DNA of 64,000 nt, taken from positions 248,001 to 312,000 of the forward strand of contig WIXG01000044.1 in the NCBI GenBank assembly GCA_009869945.1. Reading direction: 5' to 3'. This DNA comes from Mesaphorura yosii. Lineage: Eukaryota; Arthropoda; Collembola; Poduromorpha; Tullbergiidae. The notes beneath the pieces were generated by a model that had not been told where the DNA came from, made no database searches, and saw only the letters and a list, made by a program, of their open reading frames with translations. The position numbers and the translations under genes were made by a program. Numbering within the stretch: position 1 is the first letter of the stretch; each line of letters starts with the position of its first letter. Positions 13,801 to 25,465 of this stretch are shown one piece after another.

Positions 13801-15818
13801 ATCGTGCACTGAGCAGAGTGCATCTATTATTAGGACGTGACGTGAAATAACCTTGTTAAACTCCTTCGTCTTTCAGGATGTGTATGAATTGCGAGAGAAT
13901 GATTGGAAGCCTCGGCGAGACACTACTGGCCCCAAGAAGATTGATGAGGTGCGTCGAGATGCTGTTCGTCAAGAGCAGGAAGAAAAGCGACAACTTCAAA
14001 ACCTGCCTCCTCCCCAACCAATGTCACGACAGCCTCCTCAACAAAAGAAGGGTGATTGGAGTACAGTCCAGTCGAACAAATCAAGTCGGTTTGCAGCGGC
14101 CATGAAAAAGCCTCCTGGAGAGCAGTCTGGCCCAACCGGTTTGCTCCTGGGACCCCAAGGAGGACCATGGAACAGAGGTCCGATGAGTCAGGGACTGCCC
14201 AAGCCCGAGAGCCGAGTTCTTCCTCCGAGATTGATGAATAACAATAGCAACAAGTTCTCTGCCTTATCGCCTGAAGAACGAACTCCTTTCCGCCATGAAA
14301 TTGTACAGCCAGCACCACCTTCAATTCGAACAACTCCTGTTACTGGCAGCCTCCCGACGAGTCGCGAATCCTCCAGACCGCAAACTCCCAGCCGCGATCA
14401 GCCCCCACCTCCAGTAGAAGAAGACGAAAATGCAAATCTGGACGAAAGGGAACGTGAAATTGTCAAGAACATTTTCGAAGAGTTCATGAACTTCAGGAAA
14501 ACTGATGAAACCTTAGACTGGATAGAGTCCCGATTTAAAGGTGACAGTTGTCTTCCTATTACAAAGATCACACCACTGTGAATTGATTCTAACTGCATGC
14601 AATTTCCATTGTACAGGGAGAAAAATATATAGCTTTATTGAGGAAATTTCAAGATTAGTTAGTGACATGTCCAAAGAGGACCAACAAAAGACTGCTGGAA
14701 GTCTTCTTAATACTTTAATTAGAAAAGGATTAGTCAGCAAAAACGAGGCAAGTACACTACAACTGCAACAGGAATTCAAAGTTCGGGTTGGAATGCTTTA
14801 TTTTATTAAATAACCCACGTTTTTATTCTGTCTACAGGTGATCAAAACTTTAAAGGACGGTGTTATTAGCGACCTGTACGATATTGCAGTCGACGTTCCA
14901 AAGGTTTGCATTAATTAGTTCAATCTACTGGACAAGTGCTGGACTCAATCAATTATACGCTTCTGAATTCTTCTCACAGGTTACTTCTTACATCGCTGTC
15001 TTCCTTGTTGAACTATTTATTGACGAGTCGGACCTGTTCTGGCTGTTGGAGTTTGAGAGCGTATTTGAAGAAGAGAATGAAGACGCATGGCAAGTCTGGA
15101 AAAGTCTCATAGCAGACACGCTTAATATTCTCAAACTGCGGCGAAATGAAGAAGCTGTGCAACATCTTTTCAAGCAGACGAAAGGAGCAGATCGGTTTCC
15201 CATTGAGGTAATTGTATGATTCACTATAGTTTAGTGCAGTTTTAAAGGGAAAGAGGTTAACTGTTAATTCTCAAATGCAGGATATTCCCTGGGTGTCGGG
15301 AGAGACAGTCGACAGTCTTTCCAAGAAAATGATCAAGGTGCTAGAGGAAGAATATCCCAAACAAAAAGACTTCAACATATGCTCGGTTTGTACTTGATAC
15401 TTCATATTCCACGACAATGAAACCATGAGATTCATTTTGACCATTTTACTGGCGCGATTATCACAGGAGCAGTTCGATCTCCGAAATGAGCTCACAAGTA
15501 AAAGTCTGATACAAGCACTTTGTGTTGTGTGTTGGAAAGAGAAAGAACAGGAGTGGAACATTCCGTACTTTGAAGAAGTTTTGGTACAGTCCCGTCTTCC
15601 TATTGTACGTGATCATCTTCCCTTTTTATGGAAACAAGCCATGGAGTTCATTACTGCGAATAAGATTGATAAAGGTAAGTTTCGATTTCTAACTACTAAC
15701 ATGATCTTAATCCTAATGACAAACTGTCTTCCTCTCCACAGCAAACGAAGAAAAGCTATGGTCACTGATGAATAGATTAAATCTGGTAGACCCATCACAT
15801 GAACGAGATCCGGCGTAA
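7884..15818 (+). CDS. eIF4G: Translation initiation factor eIF4G
   Basis: Nineteen core coding exons: 7884-7939, 8225-8681, 9051-9357, 9452-9721, 11320-11561, 11666-12098, 12187-12350, 12430-12744, 12834-13016, 13077-13264, 13342-13451, 13554-13783, 13877-14540, 14617-14780 (end uncertain, 14786 also in phase), 14838-14903, 14980-15207, 15281-15385, 15467-15674, 15742-15818. About 1488 residues. The N terminus is Gln/Pro-rich. A basic patch with IVDPATG, split over exons 3-4, resembles the region before the PABP-binding site. The canonical eIF4E motif YDREQLL is near residue 603, MIF4G spans ~745-985 (RSILNKLTPENF; DEESLECLCKLL), MA3 spans ~1180-1300, and a C-terminal W2 domain follows. It scaffolds eIF4E, eIF4A and eIF3 on capped mRNA in the cytoplasm. 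An optional exon lies in the long intron. Confidence 0.97.
9722..11319 (+). other. eIF4G: Long eIF4G intron with possible alternative promoter
   Basis: This 1.6-kb intron is an outlier in a gene whose other introns are mostly below 400 bp. It contains TATAAATAG at 11022 followed by TTCAGTA near 11062-11068, a second TATAAAA at 11124, and an open, frame-preserving exon at 11151-11219. Confidence 0.5.
11151..11219 (+). other. eIF4G: Optional eIF4G exon, cassette or alternative first exon
   Basis: After the acceptor-like ATTGTAG at 11144-11150, the frame is open through 23 codons and ends at GAAG before GTTAGT. Both ends fit the phase of the flanking exons, so inclusion would keep the reading frame. 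It contains an ATG at 11177 followed by the very basic peptide SKSKKKNRKRKVEG, so it could instead be the first coding exon of a shorter isoform that keeps the eIF4E motif. Only transcript data can separate these readings. Confidence 0.5.
12228..12248 (+). other. eIF4G: eIF4E-binding motif YxxxxL-phi in eIF4G
   Basis: Codons for Y-D-R-E-Q-L-L, preceded by the basic KRRIM. This matches the canonical 4E-binding helix seen in animal eIF4G (human YDREFLL). Confidence 0.95.
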
Positions 15819-16790
15819 CTAAGGAATAAATTAAGAAGATTAATTAATTATTGTATGTCAAGTGCCTAATGTTATTTGTTATGGCTTCTATTATGCAGAA
15901 ACTAATAATTATGTATGATCTTCGAATTCATAATCATAAAATGTGCGACATCTGCAATTTATTAAATAAGAATATCTGAATTCTATTTTTTAAGAAAATC
16001 GACAGCGTTGTGTTTAAATTTTTCATTCTGCAATGAATTCGGGCCTTCCAGCCAAGCCATGCAGATCACGAATGCTCCTTGAATTTACAATTTAAAGCTT
16101 GCCCTTTGCCCACTGCTTCTTGGGAGGAAGAGACTTTCTCACGCAATGGTTTAGCAGCACATCATGAATCTGAATCATTGAATCCACACATCGGCATATC
16201 GCGTTGCGTTAATTCTCATTTTAAATCTCTGAAGTACATTTACACCACATCTTTGTTCAATGCTCTGTGGAGTGAAGGCAATCATGTAGTCAGTAAACCA
16301 AGCACGGCATAGTCAAGTCAAGTCATTTGCCAGAGGGAGAATCAAGAGGAACTGATAACTCGTAGTCGTAGTACAGTTAAACTCGTCTCAAGTCTAAGCT
16401 TTTCTCATGTTGATGTTGTACTCGTACTTTGTTATTGTCGGTTTCAATCTCACAGGACGCAAAAGAAGAAACACAACTAAAATTCTTCTGCTTGTCTCCG
16501 TTTTTGGTTCGTCGTGTTCGTTGCTGGTGCTGCGTGCGCACTGAAACTGAAAGATCAAAACAGAGTTCAGTTCAAGTGTGAATTGGGATCTCAACATCAG
16601 ATTTCTCCAGTTTTCCGTTCCGTTCCAGAATAAATTTGTGCGTCATTAGTTTAGCCGTTTAGTTGCTTCAATTGCTATGTCTCATTAAATTTCACGAGCA
16701 TCGCGCGTTCATTTGCAACGTGGATTGTGTACATAGTTCAAGTACTTCCGTGCACCGTGTGTGAATGAGTGTCAAGAATAAGAAATCAAG
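15819..16790. other. eIF4G 3' flank and Plod 5' flank
   Basis: An AATAAA lies at 15825-15830, only seven bases after the eIF4G stop, so a later site is more likely to be used. The second half should hold the Plod promoter and 5' UTR. No other gene is seen. Confidence 0.5.
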
Positions 16791-19700
16791 ATGCGGTTCG
16801 CTTTGGTGATTTTCTTAATCACAGTTTTAGTTAACAGCAATTACAAAATCATAGCGGCGGAGGACGCGTTGGGCACGGAGACAGAGACAAATTCGACGAC
16901 ACCGGATTCATCGCCTAGTAAGTAAATTCCTCGATTCAGCGATTCTCGATTAAGACAACATTCGCATTTGCATTCCCTGCACTTAACCCATTACCCAATT
17001 AAAGTCTCGTACCGCACTTACGTGTGAACTGCAAATTGTGCATTGCGAATTTTGATCTTGAGATCTTTGCATTCTCATTCTCACGATTTTGTTTTGTCAA
17101 GTCGTCTTTTCATCCAACACCTTCAATTCCACGCTCGCCCAGCTCAATGCAATGGTAATGCTAGAATAATGACAAAATAAAGCACCCGGCCACAATGAGC
17201 AAGGCAAAGGCAAGACAATGCTTGTCTGGTTATTTTGACTTTAGTCTTTGGGCAACTTGTCCTTAGAAGAAGGCTTAGAACGAATGCTGAAGGTGCTGGC
17301 ATGATTCTGCAATTCGCACTTGCAAGTCTCGAGTCGAGCGCCGAGCCCATTAGAGAATCCGCAATAGCAAAATTAGCATTAGCGTTTCTCTTCTCGTCTC
17401 GTCACGTCCCTCGAGGGTAATCTTGATGAATGCAAACGTGATGAGTTATTATGAAAAATTATGATTGATACACAATATACGACAATGCGATGTACAGCTG
17501 CGCCGCGGCGCGCCGCGGTGGTGTTCAACTACCGCCATGCCAAATGCTGCCAGTGCCAGCATGAATAAAGTCCAGTTATTGCTATTTATAATTTATCACG
17601 CGTTATTACATCACAGCGACGACTCGCGAGCGGCAGCAAGGCAGGATAAAGACGATAGACGAGCACCGCTGCTGCATCAAGAGCAAGAAACGGACTCATG
17701 TCCTTTTCTAATATTTGTGAAAAGTATTCAATTCATCCATCATCTCGACAGCAACGAAGCATCGGAGTGGCGGTGGCAGAAGCAGCATGAATCTATAACT
17801 TGAGCTAGTATTAGTCCATTCAACTTGTGTCGAGTTCGAGTCGCAGTCGGCAGTCGCATCAGCTCATAACTTAACTGTTCTGTTCTCTCTTCACGAGAAC
17901 TTGTAAGCAAACCAAAACGAATCTCTTCTTGGGTGATTAGAATTGGTGTTTGATGTCTTATAAGCCAAGCCAAGCCAGGGTTTGAATAAATATGGCCTGC
18001 TATTTTTAGGATGGTAATTCAGCCATATGAAGCTTCGTTTTCCGCGTCGTCGTCTTGTGTAGGAAGTCGCATCCACGTAGCTATGCAACGCGTAATAAGA
18101 AGAGGCAAACGTAAATCGACCATGTAACACTGATTACACGATATCGAGTTATGAAAACTGATGTTATGCATCAAATGCCCCATATTTAGCCGGTGAACAA
18201 TTGCATGTTTGCATTCAGACACGCAAGGCAGGTCTTTCCCTCTTCTGCTGCGGCTGCGAATTGCAATGGGCTGTGCTCTGTCACGGTTATTATTTGTCTT
18301 ACACTCGCAATAAACGCACATTGTTCGAAAGAACCTGTTATACATTTATCGGCATTCAAAACGGCACTTTTGCAAGTGCAATGAAGTTTACATGAGACAG
18401 AATTCATTTACGTGTCTGCAAATAATTCTATCTGTGGATTTGAAATCCGAAATCCTCATTTGAATTTATTTGCTCAACAAAATTCCAAAGAGCCATTGTC
18501 AATTTGTACCTCATCCTGAGCTATTCTTGAGTTTCCAGCTCAAGCCGCCCGCCGCCATTGAGAGTAAAAGCTTACTAATAAACTTGTCGGACAGGTTTTG
18601 GTCTTGATTTTCCAGTTGACAATAAAATTCAACCGAAAAACAACGTCGGGCTGTGCAAATTCTTAACACAGCAGTAGCAATTTATTGTTGAATATGCAAT
18701 CGTGGCCTGACCAGAATGCCTGGCCTTGAATTTTCTCGGCACTGTGGCTATGTTGTTTACGTGTAAATTCATAATTTAACAGAATCTTGTTCACAATCCA
18801 CTCAGGCGTTGAATAGGGCTGGTAATTTTGCCCGTTGTATAGTATGTAGTAAAATTAGACACATTTCAATTGGCATTGGCATTAATCGACTGAACACAAC
18901 TGACACCGTCGTCGCGTCAAATGCTACGCACAGAATTTAACAATAGTAAATAGAATTAACTGTCTTGAGTTCGTTAGAAATCTGAGCCATACAAAATCAG
19001 CTGTGCCTTGGCCGTAGAAAGTTAACCTTGCAACTTTATTTGCACTCAAGCGCTGCCTTGCTTTGCGCTGCTTTGTGTTGAGGATTTATTTTTACACTTT
19101 ATAAAGCATGTGTTTAAAATTAGCAAGAAATCGACATCACCATTAGCGTTAGTACAATTCTGTACAAGCGCAATGCAGAAATTATACTAACCTAATTTTC
19201 TCCTTCAGCGGAGCTCACAGCGTGATGAGAATATTGCAGTATTGCAGAGCGCAAGTTGCAAATTTGGTACTTGGCTTGGTTTGACTGGTTGCAAAAAAGA
19301 GGAACCTGAGCCTGTAACATCGATCTCGATTCCCTGAAATGCAGTGCAGTGTGAATTTTCTTGCTTTGTCATCATGAAATTGTTACATTTAGTACACTTA
19401 TTTCGGCCAGAAAGCGGCCTGGCTACCCTTCGACAATTAAACACTCCACTGCGTTGAATCCTTTGTGATATTGCAGCCTGAGCCTAGGACGACTAGGCAC
19501 GTAGGGTGTATATAAATTGACTTACATTTTCAAACTCAATCTCGTGTACAATAGCACATCACTGCCTCTACGAGCAGATTTCTGTGCAAAAAATAGCACA
19601 TCATTTGATAGAAATCTGACGAGACTACATTGCAGTTCTGCAGTCGACCGTGCTAGAAAGGATGTGAACGTAAAAAGGAAAGCGTTGCAATTCAATTTTT

Positions 19701-22700
19701 GCTACAAATTAGAAATGTGATGGTGCAAAATTGATTGGGCTAGCTTCTTTGCTGTGAATGCGTGTACACAATGCAATGCAATGCAGGAAATGGGAATGCA
19801 TTGTTTCTCGGTCGGTGACAGTCTCAAATGTCTCGCTACTCGCTGCATTTGTAATTTTTGCAAATTGCCGGTTCTAAGCCACAGAAATTCTTCCTGCATT
19901 CTGGCAGGCTGATATTCTGAAGCGTCCTCAGACGCCAAATCCTTAGCTAACTTGAGTCTGTCTGATAGTACAACAATTTGTGATTTGTCTGTCAAATGTA
20001 ACGGTTGACAAAACAAAACATGCAACTGCCAGTGCCAGCAACAATGAAAATGAACTACGCACGCATGGGGCAATAATGCAATGTAATAAATCTCATGCCC
20101 TCGTGCAATTCGTCATTCATGCCACACATGCATGCAGTGCCAACAATAAACGATTGTTCGATCCGAAAATAAACAATACACGCAACTGTTCGCACCTGCT
20201 GCTTTATGCGAGCGCTCACTGAATAATAATTTTAGCATCCATATCCAACCCACAAGTACGATTCGCCCTTCGCCATTGTCTTCTCCGTGCTTAATATTCC
20301 ATGCCCGACTGTTCGTTGTTGCCCAACAATGCGATATGCGACCTGTCGACCCAACCGATCGATGACGGCTTAATTACTGGCCTTGGTTCACTTCGTTACT
20401 AAATCTGTATTCATGTCACAGGTTCTTCACCACCGCAGACAGACGAGACCACACCACTGCTCGTCCTCACCGTCGCCACAAAGCCTACGGAGTCATTAAC
20501 GCGTTACCTTCGCACTGCCAAAGTCAATGGACTCCACGCCAAAGTGCTAGGGCTCGGCCAAGAGTGGAATGGAGGAGACGTGCGGATTAGTCCAGGCGGT
20601 GGGCAGAAAGTTAACTTGGTCAAGACTGAAATCGAAAAATACAAGAACGACGCCGATAAAGTCATCATGTTTACGGACAGGTATGAAGTTTAGTCAAACA
20701 GTTCCTGATTGTCAAATTGACTGTGTGTTTAATCAATTATAGCTATGATGTCCTCCTGCTCGGAACACCGGAAAAGATTCTCAACCAGTTTAAGCTGTCC
20801 GGAGCCAAAGTTCTGTTTGGTGCAGAGTCATTCTGCTGGCCAGACGAAAGTCTGGCAAATAAATATCCCGAAGTGCATCGAGGAAAGAGATTCCTGAATT
20901 CTGGTGGTATGAGCGAACACTCATGATTCATGAATTTGGTTGGAGGAGGCCAGGGAGTGTGTAAATTACGTGATATGAATTTATCCTTGCTTGTAGGATA
21001 CATCGGCTACGCTCCAGAATTGTACAAGCTGTTATCACACACCGAAATCAAGGACTCGGACGATGATCAGCTTTATTTCACGAAACTGTTCTTGGACGAA
21101 GATATAAGGACACAAGTCAACATGAAGCTTGATAGTAAATCGTCCATCTTTCACAATCTGAACGGGGCAACAAGCGAGGTGGAGTTGTAAGCCAAGCCAT
21201 ATAATAAATGAGTGTACCCGTGCAATTTCAGACTGGAGAACTTAGCCTGAAACTGTATTGCAAATTGTAGGCGATTCGAGGAAGGTATCGCGAGTCTCCT
21301 CAACACACAATACAACACTCAACCGCTTGTGTTGCACGGAAACGGACAGGCAAAATCCGTGCTGAATTCCTTCGGAAATTATCTCGCAAACAATTGGAAT
21401 GAAAAGGACGGGTGCATATCTTGCTGGGATGGGATGATAAATCTGAAGGATCATATTGAAACCACGAAGAGGGCACCGGCTATCGTCGTCGCTCTGTTTA
21501 TCGAGAGACCGATTCCATTCTTGGAAGAGTTCTTGATCAAGATTGAAAGGCTGGACTATCCAAAGTCCAGCATTCATCTGTTCCTTCATAACACGGTAAG
21601 GTCTAAGTGTTATTATTCTTTCCACCAAAATTCTTATTCGCTATTCGCAATTGGTCCAATTCCAGGCTCCTTACAATGAGAAATTAGTCAGCGCCTTCTT
21701 GGCCAACAATACGCAGCAGTACGCTAGCGTCAAAACTATTCTGCCGTCCGATAACACCAAAGAATGGCACGCAAGAAATCTTGCCATGTAAGTTGACCTT
21801 GCTGGTTACCAACTTTTCACTGAATTGTCGAACTCTGGCACATCCAACCAATTTCTTTTCTATGACTTTCAGTGACCACTGCCTGCAGAAGAAATGTGAA
21901 TACTACTTCAGCGTAGATGGCGAAGCGCATTTAGACAATCCCTTCGTTCTCAAGCTCCTGATTGAGCAAAATCGAGAAATCATCGCGCCACTCCTTGTCA
22001 GGCCATACAAGGCATGGTCGAACTTTTGGGGCGCTCTCAGCGCGGAAGGTTTTTATGCACGAAGCAACGACTACATGGACATCGTCAAAGGAGATCGAAG
22101 GTAAGAACTCGCTGCTAAATGCATTACTTTATTATTGCCATCAAATTACGGTCTAGGCTTATACGCAATTCGTGATACGCATATGATAGAAAGACACTAC
22201 GTAAAATTTGCATTCAAAATTTTCATATGATGTGCAAAAGCGTTTCCACCGCGGCCAGACTTGCGGACACCAAGACCTTAGTCAGCCAACGTAATAAAGT
22301 CCGTCCGAAATGACCTCCTGTCATAATTATACTTGTTCTCTGCGTAGCATTCGTAAATTCCAGCGTCCATTTGCGTTGCGGGGTCGATCTCCATTTTCGA
22401 CTTGGTTCTATTGCCACTGTTCCACACATGAATCTGTCGGCATAAATTGTAAGCCATTTGTAACTTCTGAAACCTTACATTTTAGTCTTTAATGCAAGGC
22501 AGTTGCTGCATGTTTCTGAGCTTACCATGAGTTGATCGTGGAAGTACATTTCTGCCCCGTCTTTAAACCACGTGATATGGGGTCTCGGATACCCTTCCGC
22601 CATGCACATGAAGTAGATCTTGTGTCCGAGAACGTACTCCAAGTCGAAGTGTGAAGCTTTCGTTATCTTTGCGCCCTGCAAAAGAAGACACCTTATTTAC

Positions 22701-25465
22701 GATTAAATGCTTAAATCGAAGATAGCTTTGTACAAGACGAATATTTACAGCCGGATTTTCATAATATCCTTTGGCTTCTTGGTCACGCCATTTCGTTCCT
22801 TCTGGTAGCCTTTGGTTGAGAGCTGCTTTCCCACGGGATTTGCCACGTCCCTAAACAAAGCTAGTTTTTAATGCAATCTGCGTCAACAGATAATGGAATT
22901 ATTAACAAGTTACTCACCCTTCGCCCATCCACCAACCTCGGCTCTGAAATCAACAGCGCAATCAGGAAGATTAAAACGAATTTCTCGGCAGCCGTGCTTC
23001 GAAGCATGATTTGATCAAGTTCAAGTTCCCGAGACGAATTGCGAGAATATGTCTGCACCCCGCATTGCACTCGCTCCAAGTGTGTTGTGTCTGTGGCGAA
23101 TGCCCGTGAACATGAACGTGAAGTTCGGTGCTTAGTGCTTAGATTCTAGCATCTAGAAAATCGATACCGGAACGCTTGCTCACATGCTCGCTTCAAAACT
23201 CTTGGAAAATTCCTTTGTTTCTCCGCAACTAGTTTGGAAATTTCCTTCACTAGGCTAACTACGATGTGCATCAAAATTCATAGTTGCGTCGGGTATTTGG
23301 AGCTCGCAGTAATGAAGGTGCCCTTTGTTTTGCAGAGGAGTTTGGAACGTGCCATTTATCAGTGGATCATACTTAGTCAATGGATCCATACTTCGAAATC
23401 CGGACACCAAGCCCTCATTCATCTCAAATTTGTTGGATGCCGACATGGCGTTCTGTGTCAACAATCGAAACAGAGGGATCTTCATGCATATCTCAAATCG
23501 AGTCGATTGGGGTCATTTGGTACGAATTAGACCGTGGCGTGGCACGCCGCACGCGGCTCAATATAGTTGTGCTATGATTATGAGTATGAAATGGCTCGTG
23601 ACATGCAATTTCTTCTTTTCGCAGGTCAATGCAGAAAATTTCGATACATCTCACGTGCACAATGAATTGTATCAAATATTCGACAATCGATGGGACTGGG
23701 AAGTGAGATACTTGCATCCAAACTGGTCGAAGGCCCTGGAGCCAAACAGCACTATCGAGCAGGTAAAAAGACTATTTCTGGTGGAACCTTGTTAAATGCA
23801 ATGATAAATTCGCATTATTCTTCATTTGGCCTGCAGCCTTGTCCAGACGTGTACTGGTTCCCGATCGTGACCCCGCGATACTGCGTAGAGAAGGTTGCGG
23901 AAGTGGAAAATTTTGGTCAGTGGTCGGACGGATCGAATTATGTAAGTTATGTTGTGAAGAGCTCAACACCAAAACCGCTGACAAAATTTCGAAGAATGTG
24001 TCATTGCAATCTCGTTCGTCGTAGATTTTGAGAATGATAGTAAAATATTTGTATGAAAGGATCCGCGTCTTGAGGGTGGCTATGAAAATGTGCCGACTGT
24101 GGATATTCACATGAATCAAATAGGATTTGAGGCGCACTTTCTAGAATTACTGCGCTTGTACGTTGAGCCCTTGCAGACGAGGGTTTACACGGGTTACTAT
24201 CATTATGTAAGTCAAATCAATCCGATGGCACAGCGATCATAGGGAACAAGAAGAAAATACAGTGCAATCCAACATTAAAGGTCTTAGAAACCAGCACACA
24301 GTGTAGCAATTTCCTCTAACTTCAAGAGCTCACGTGATTTGTGTGCAAAGTTTAAAAATCGGATCCTTCAGGCATGACAAAAATTGGAGAGCAGCAGATG
24401 AAGAGTTAAACCGCATGATTTCTTCCGCTTTAACTACATTTTATTTTGTCTTTCACCAAATTGCATGCACTTCCCCAGAACGCGGATCGTAAAGAGACTG
24501 GCTTTGACGATTATCCAACCGTTGACATTCACATGTTCCAAATTGGACTTCATGACGTATTCCTGGATTTTCTAAGACACTATGTCCGTCCATTGTCCGC
24601 CAAAGCTTTCGAGGGCTATGACGAGGTTATAATTTCATCAACTCGGCTGATTTTTTAAATTAGAGTTGTGATTCGGACAGGTTGAGGGTTTTTATTGTTG
24701 CATTTTTCGTGGCGAAGGGTTTTTCCGAATGGGATCATTACGTTTTACTCCTCATCTCTGCTCTCCGCTTACCAAGTCTTTGCTCTAAAGTATCTGAAGT
24801 TGATTTCGATGTTATTTGCACATAACACGTCTAAATTGGAGCCAAACGTAGCTGCTATAACAAGTATTTAGTGTACAAAGATTCTCAGATCGAATCCTTA
24901 CGATGCACTGGAAAGTACACGTATTTTCTTCTTATTCTTTTGGTCATGTCGTAGAAATCTGTACCTCATTTAGTTCCAGTCAGTTCTTTACTCGAGATTA
25001 ATTTGTTCTTGTAAATGTCCAGCCGCCTTTCGCGTCCATGAATTTTATGGTGCGCTACAAGCCCGATGAGCAGCGAGAGCTGAAGCCCCACCATGATACA
25101 TCCACGTACACGATTAATATCGCCATGAATACTTACGGGAAAGATTACACGGTAAGCCTGACATTAAAGCCCTTAACTTAACATGCGAATGATGGAAAAT
25201 GAATGCTGTAATTGGAAATATTCACTCAGGGCGGCGGATGTCGATTTACGAGGTACAACTGCTCGGTGGTCGAAACTAAGCAAGGATGGGTGAGTTTGAC
25301 AGGCAAACCACTAAGATTGGAAAAATTGTCAATCATTAATGCTATCCGTGTCCATTTCTTGATCTTTAGATGTTAATGCACCCTGGAAAATTAACACATC
25401 AGCACGAAGGTCTGAAGATCCTATCTGGGACTAGATACATAATGATTTCCTTCGTGGACCCGTAA
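16791..25465 (+). CDS. Plod: Procollagen lysyl hydroxylase / glucosyltransferase, LH3-like
   Basis: Coding exons: 16791-16917, 20422-20680, 20743-20906, 20997-21186, 21271-21595, 21666-21787, 21873-22100, 23336-23519, 23625-23762, 23837-23941, then 24060-24206 or 24479-24625, then 25023-25151, 25230-25289, 25370-25465. The product is about 757 residues with a signal peptide. It hydroxylates collagen lysines in the ER using Fe(II), oxygen and 2-oxoglutarate. The iron ligands H686, D688 and H738 and the 2-oxoglutarate Arg748 are present, and the chain ends in FVDP as in the family. The glycosyltransferase domain keeps D128, D131 (TDSYDV), W161 (ESFCWP) and DDDQL. These are the residues specific to LH3, so sugar transfer is probably retained. 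One intron hosts oig-4 on the other strand. Confidence 0.97.
16918..20421 (+). other. Plod: Plod intron 1
   Basis: A 3.5-kb intron separating the signal-peptide exon from the rest of Plod. I see no gene in it. It contains a GC-rich perfect 16-bp palindrome at 17503-17518 that stands out from the AT-rich surroundings. Confidence 0.6.
17503..17518. repeat. Perfect 16-bp GC palindrome
   Basis: CCGCGGCGCGCCGCGG is its own reverse complement and contains four CpG dinucleotides. No function can be assigned. Confidence 0.8.
22128..22133 (-). terminator. Candidate poly(A) signal of oig-4
   Basis: TTTATT on the plus strand, that is AATAAA on the minus strand, about 145 bp past the oig-4 stop and still inside the Plod intron. 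Confidence 0.4.
22278..23007 (-). CDS. oig-4: Oig-4, secreted single-Ig-domain protein, nested in Plod intron
   Basis: Four coding exons: 22918-23007, 22749-22850, 22526-22675 and 22278-22433, all phase 0, giving 165 residues. A hydrophobic signal peptide (residues 9-21, [10 protein letters not shown] core) is followed by a basic linker. One I-set immunoglobulin domain then follows, with Cys88, Trp100 and Cys143, the last in the motif [13 protein letters not shown]. The stretches [18 protein letters not shown] and [12 protein letters not shown] match the nematode/arthropod OIG-4 family. In C. elegans this secreted protein stabilises acetylcholine-receptor clusters at neuromuscular junctions. 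The role here is by analogy. The whole gene lies antisense within the Plod intron 22101-23335. Confidence 0.93.
24060..24206 (+). other. Plod: Plod alternative exon A
   Basis: 147 bp, phase 0 on both sides, acceptor GAAAG and donor GTAAGT. It encodes a segment with [19 protein letters not shown], which matches the standard vertebrate PLOD sequence at this place in the lysyl hydroxylase domain. The acceptor has a weak pyrimidine tract. Confidence 0.85.
24479..24625 (+). other. Plod: Plod alternative exon B
   Basis: 147 bp, phase 0 on both sides, acceptor CCCCAG and donor GTTATA. It encodes a segment homologous to exon A around [20 protein letters not shown] but diverged elsewhere (GFDDY for GGYENV). 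It has no stop or frameshift. Including both exons would duplicate 49 residues of the catalytic domain, so mutual exclusion is inferred. Confidence 0.85.
24626..25022 (+). other. Plod: Plod intron after exon B
   Basis: A 397-bp intron with no other feature recognised. Confidence 0.5.

Noticed and set aside
22101..23335. The oig-4 exons considered as alternative Plod exons
   Set aside because: They are coding only on the minus strand, with minus-strand splice signals, signal peptide and stop.
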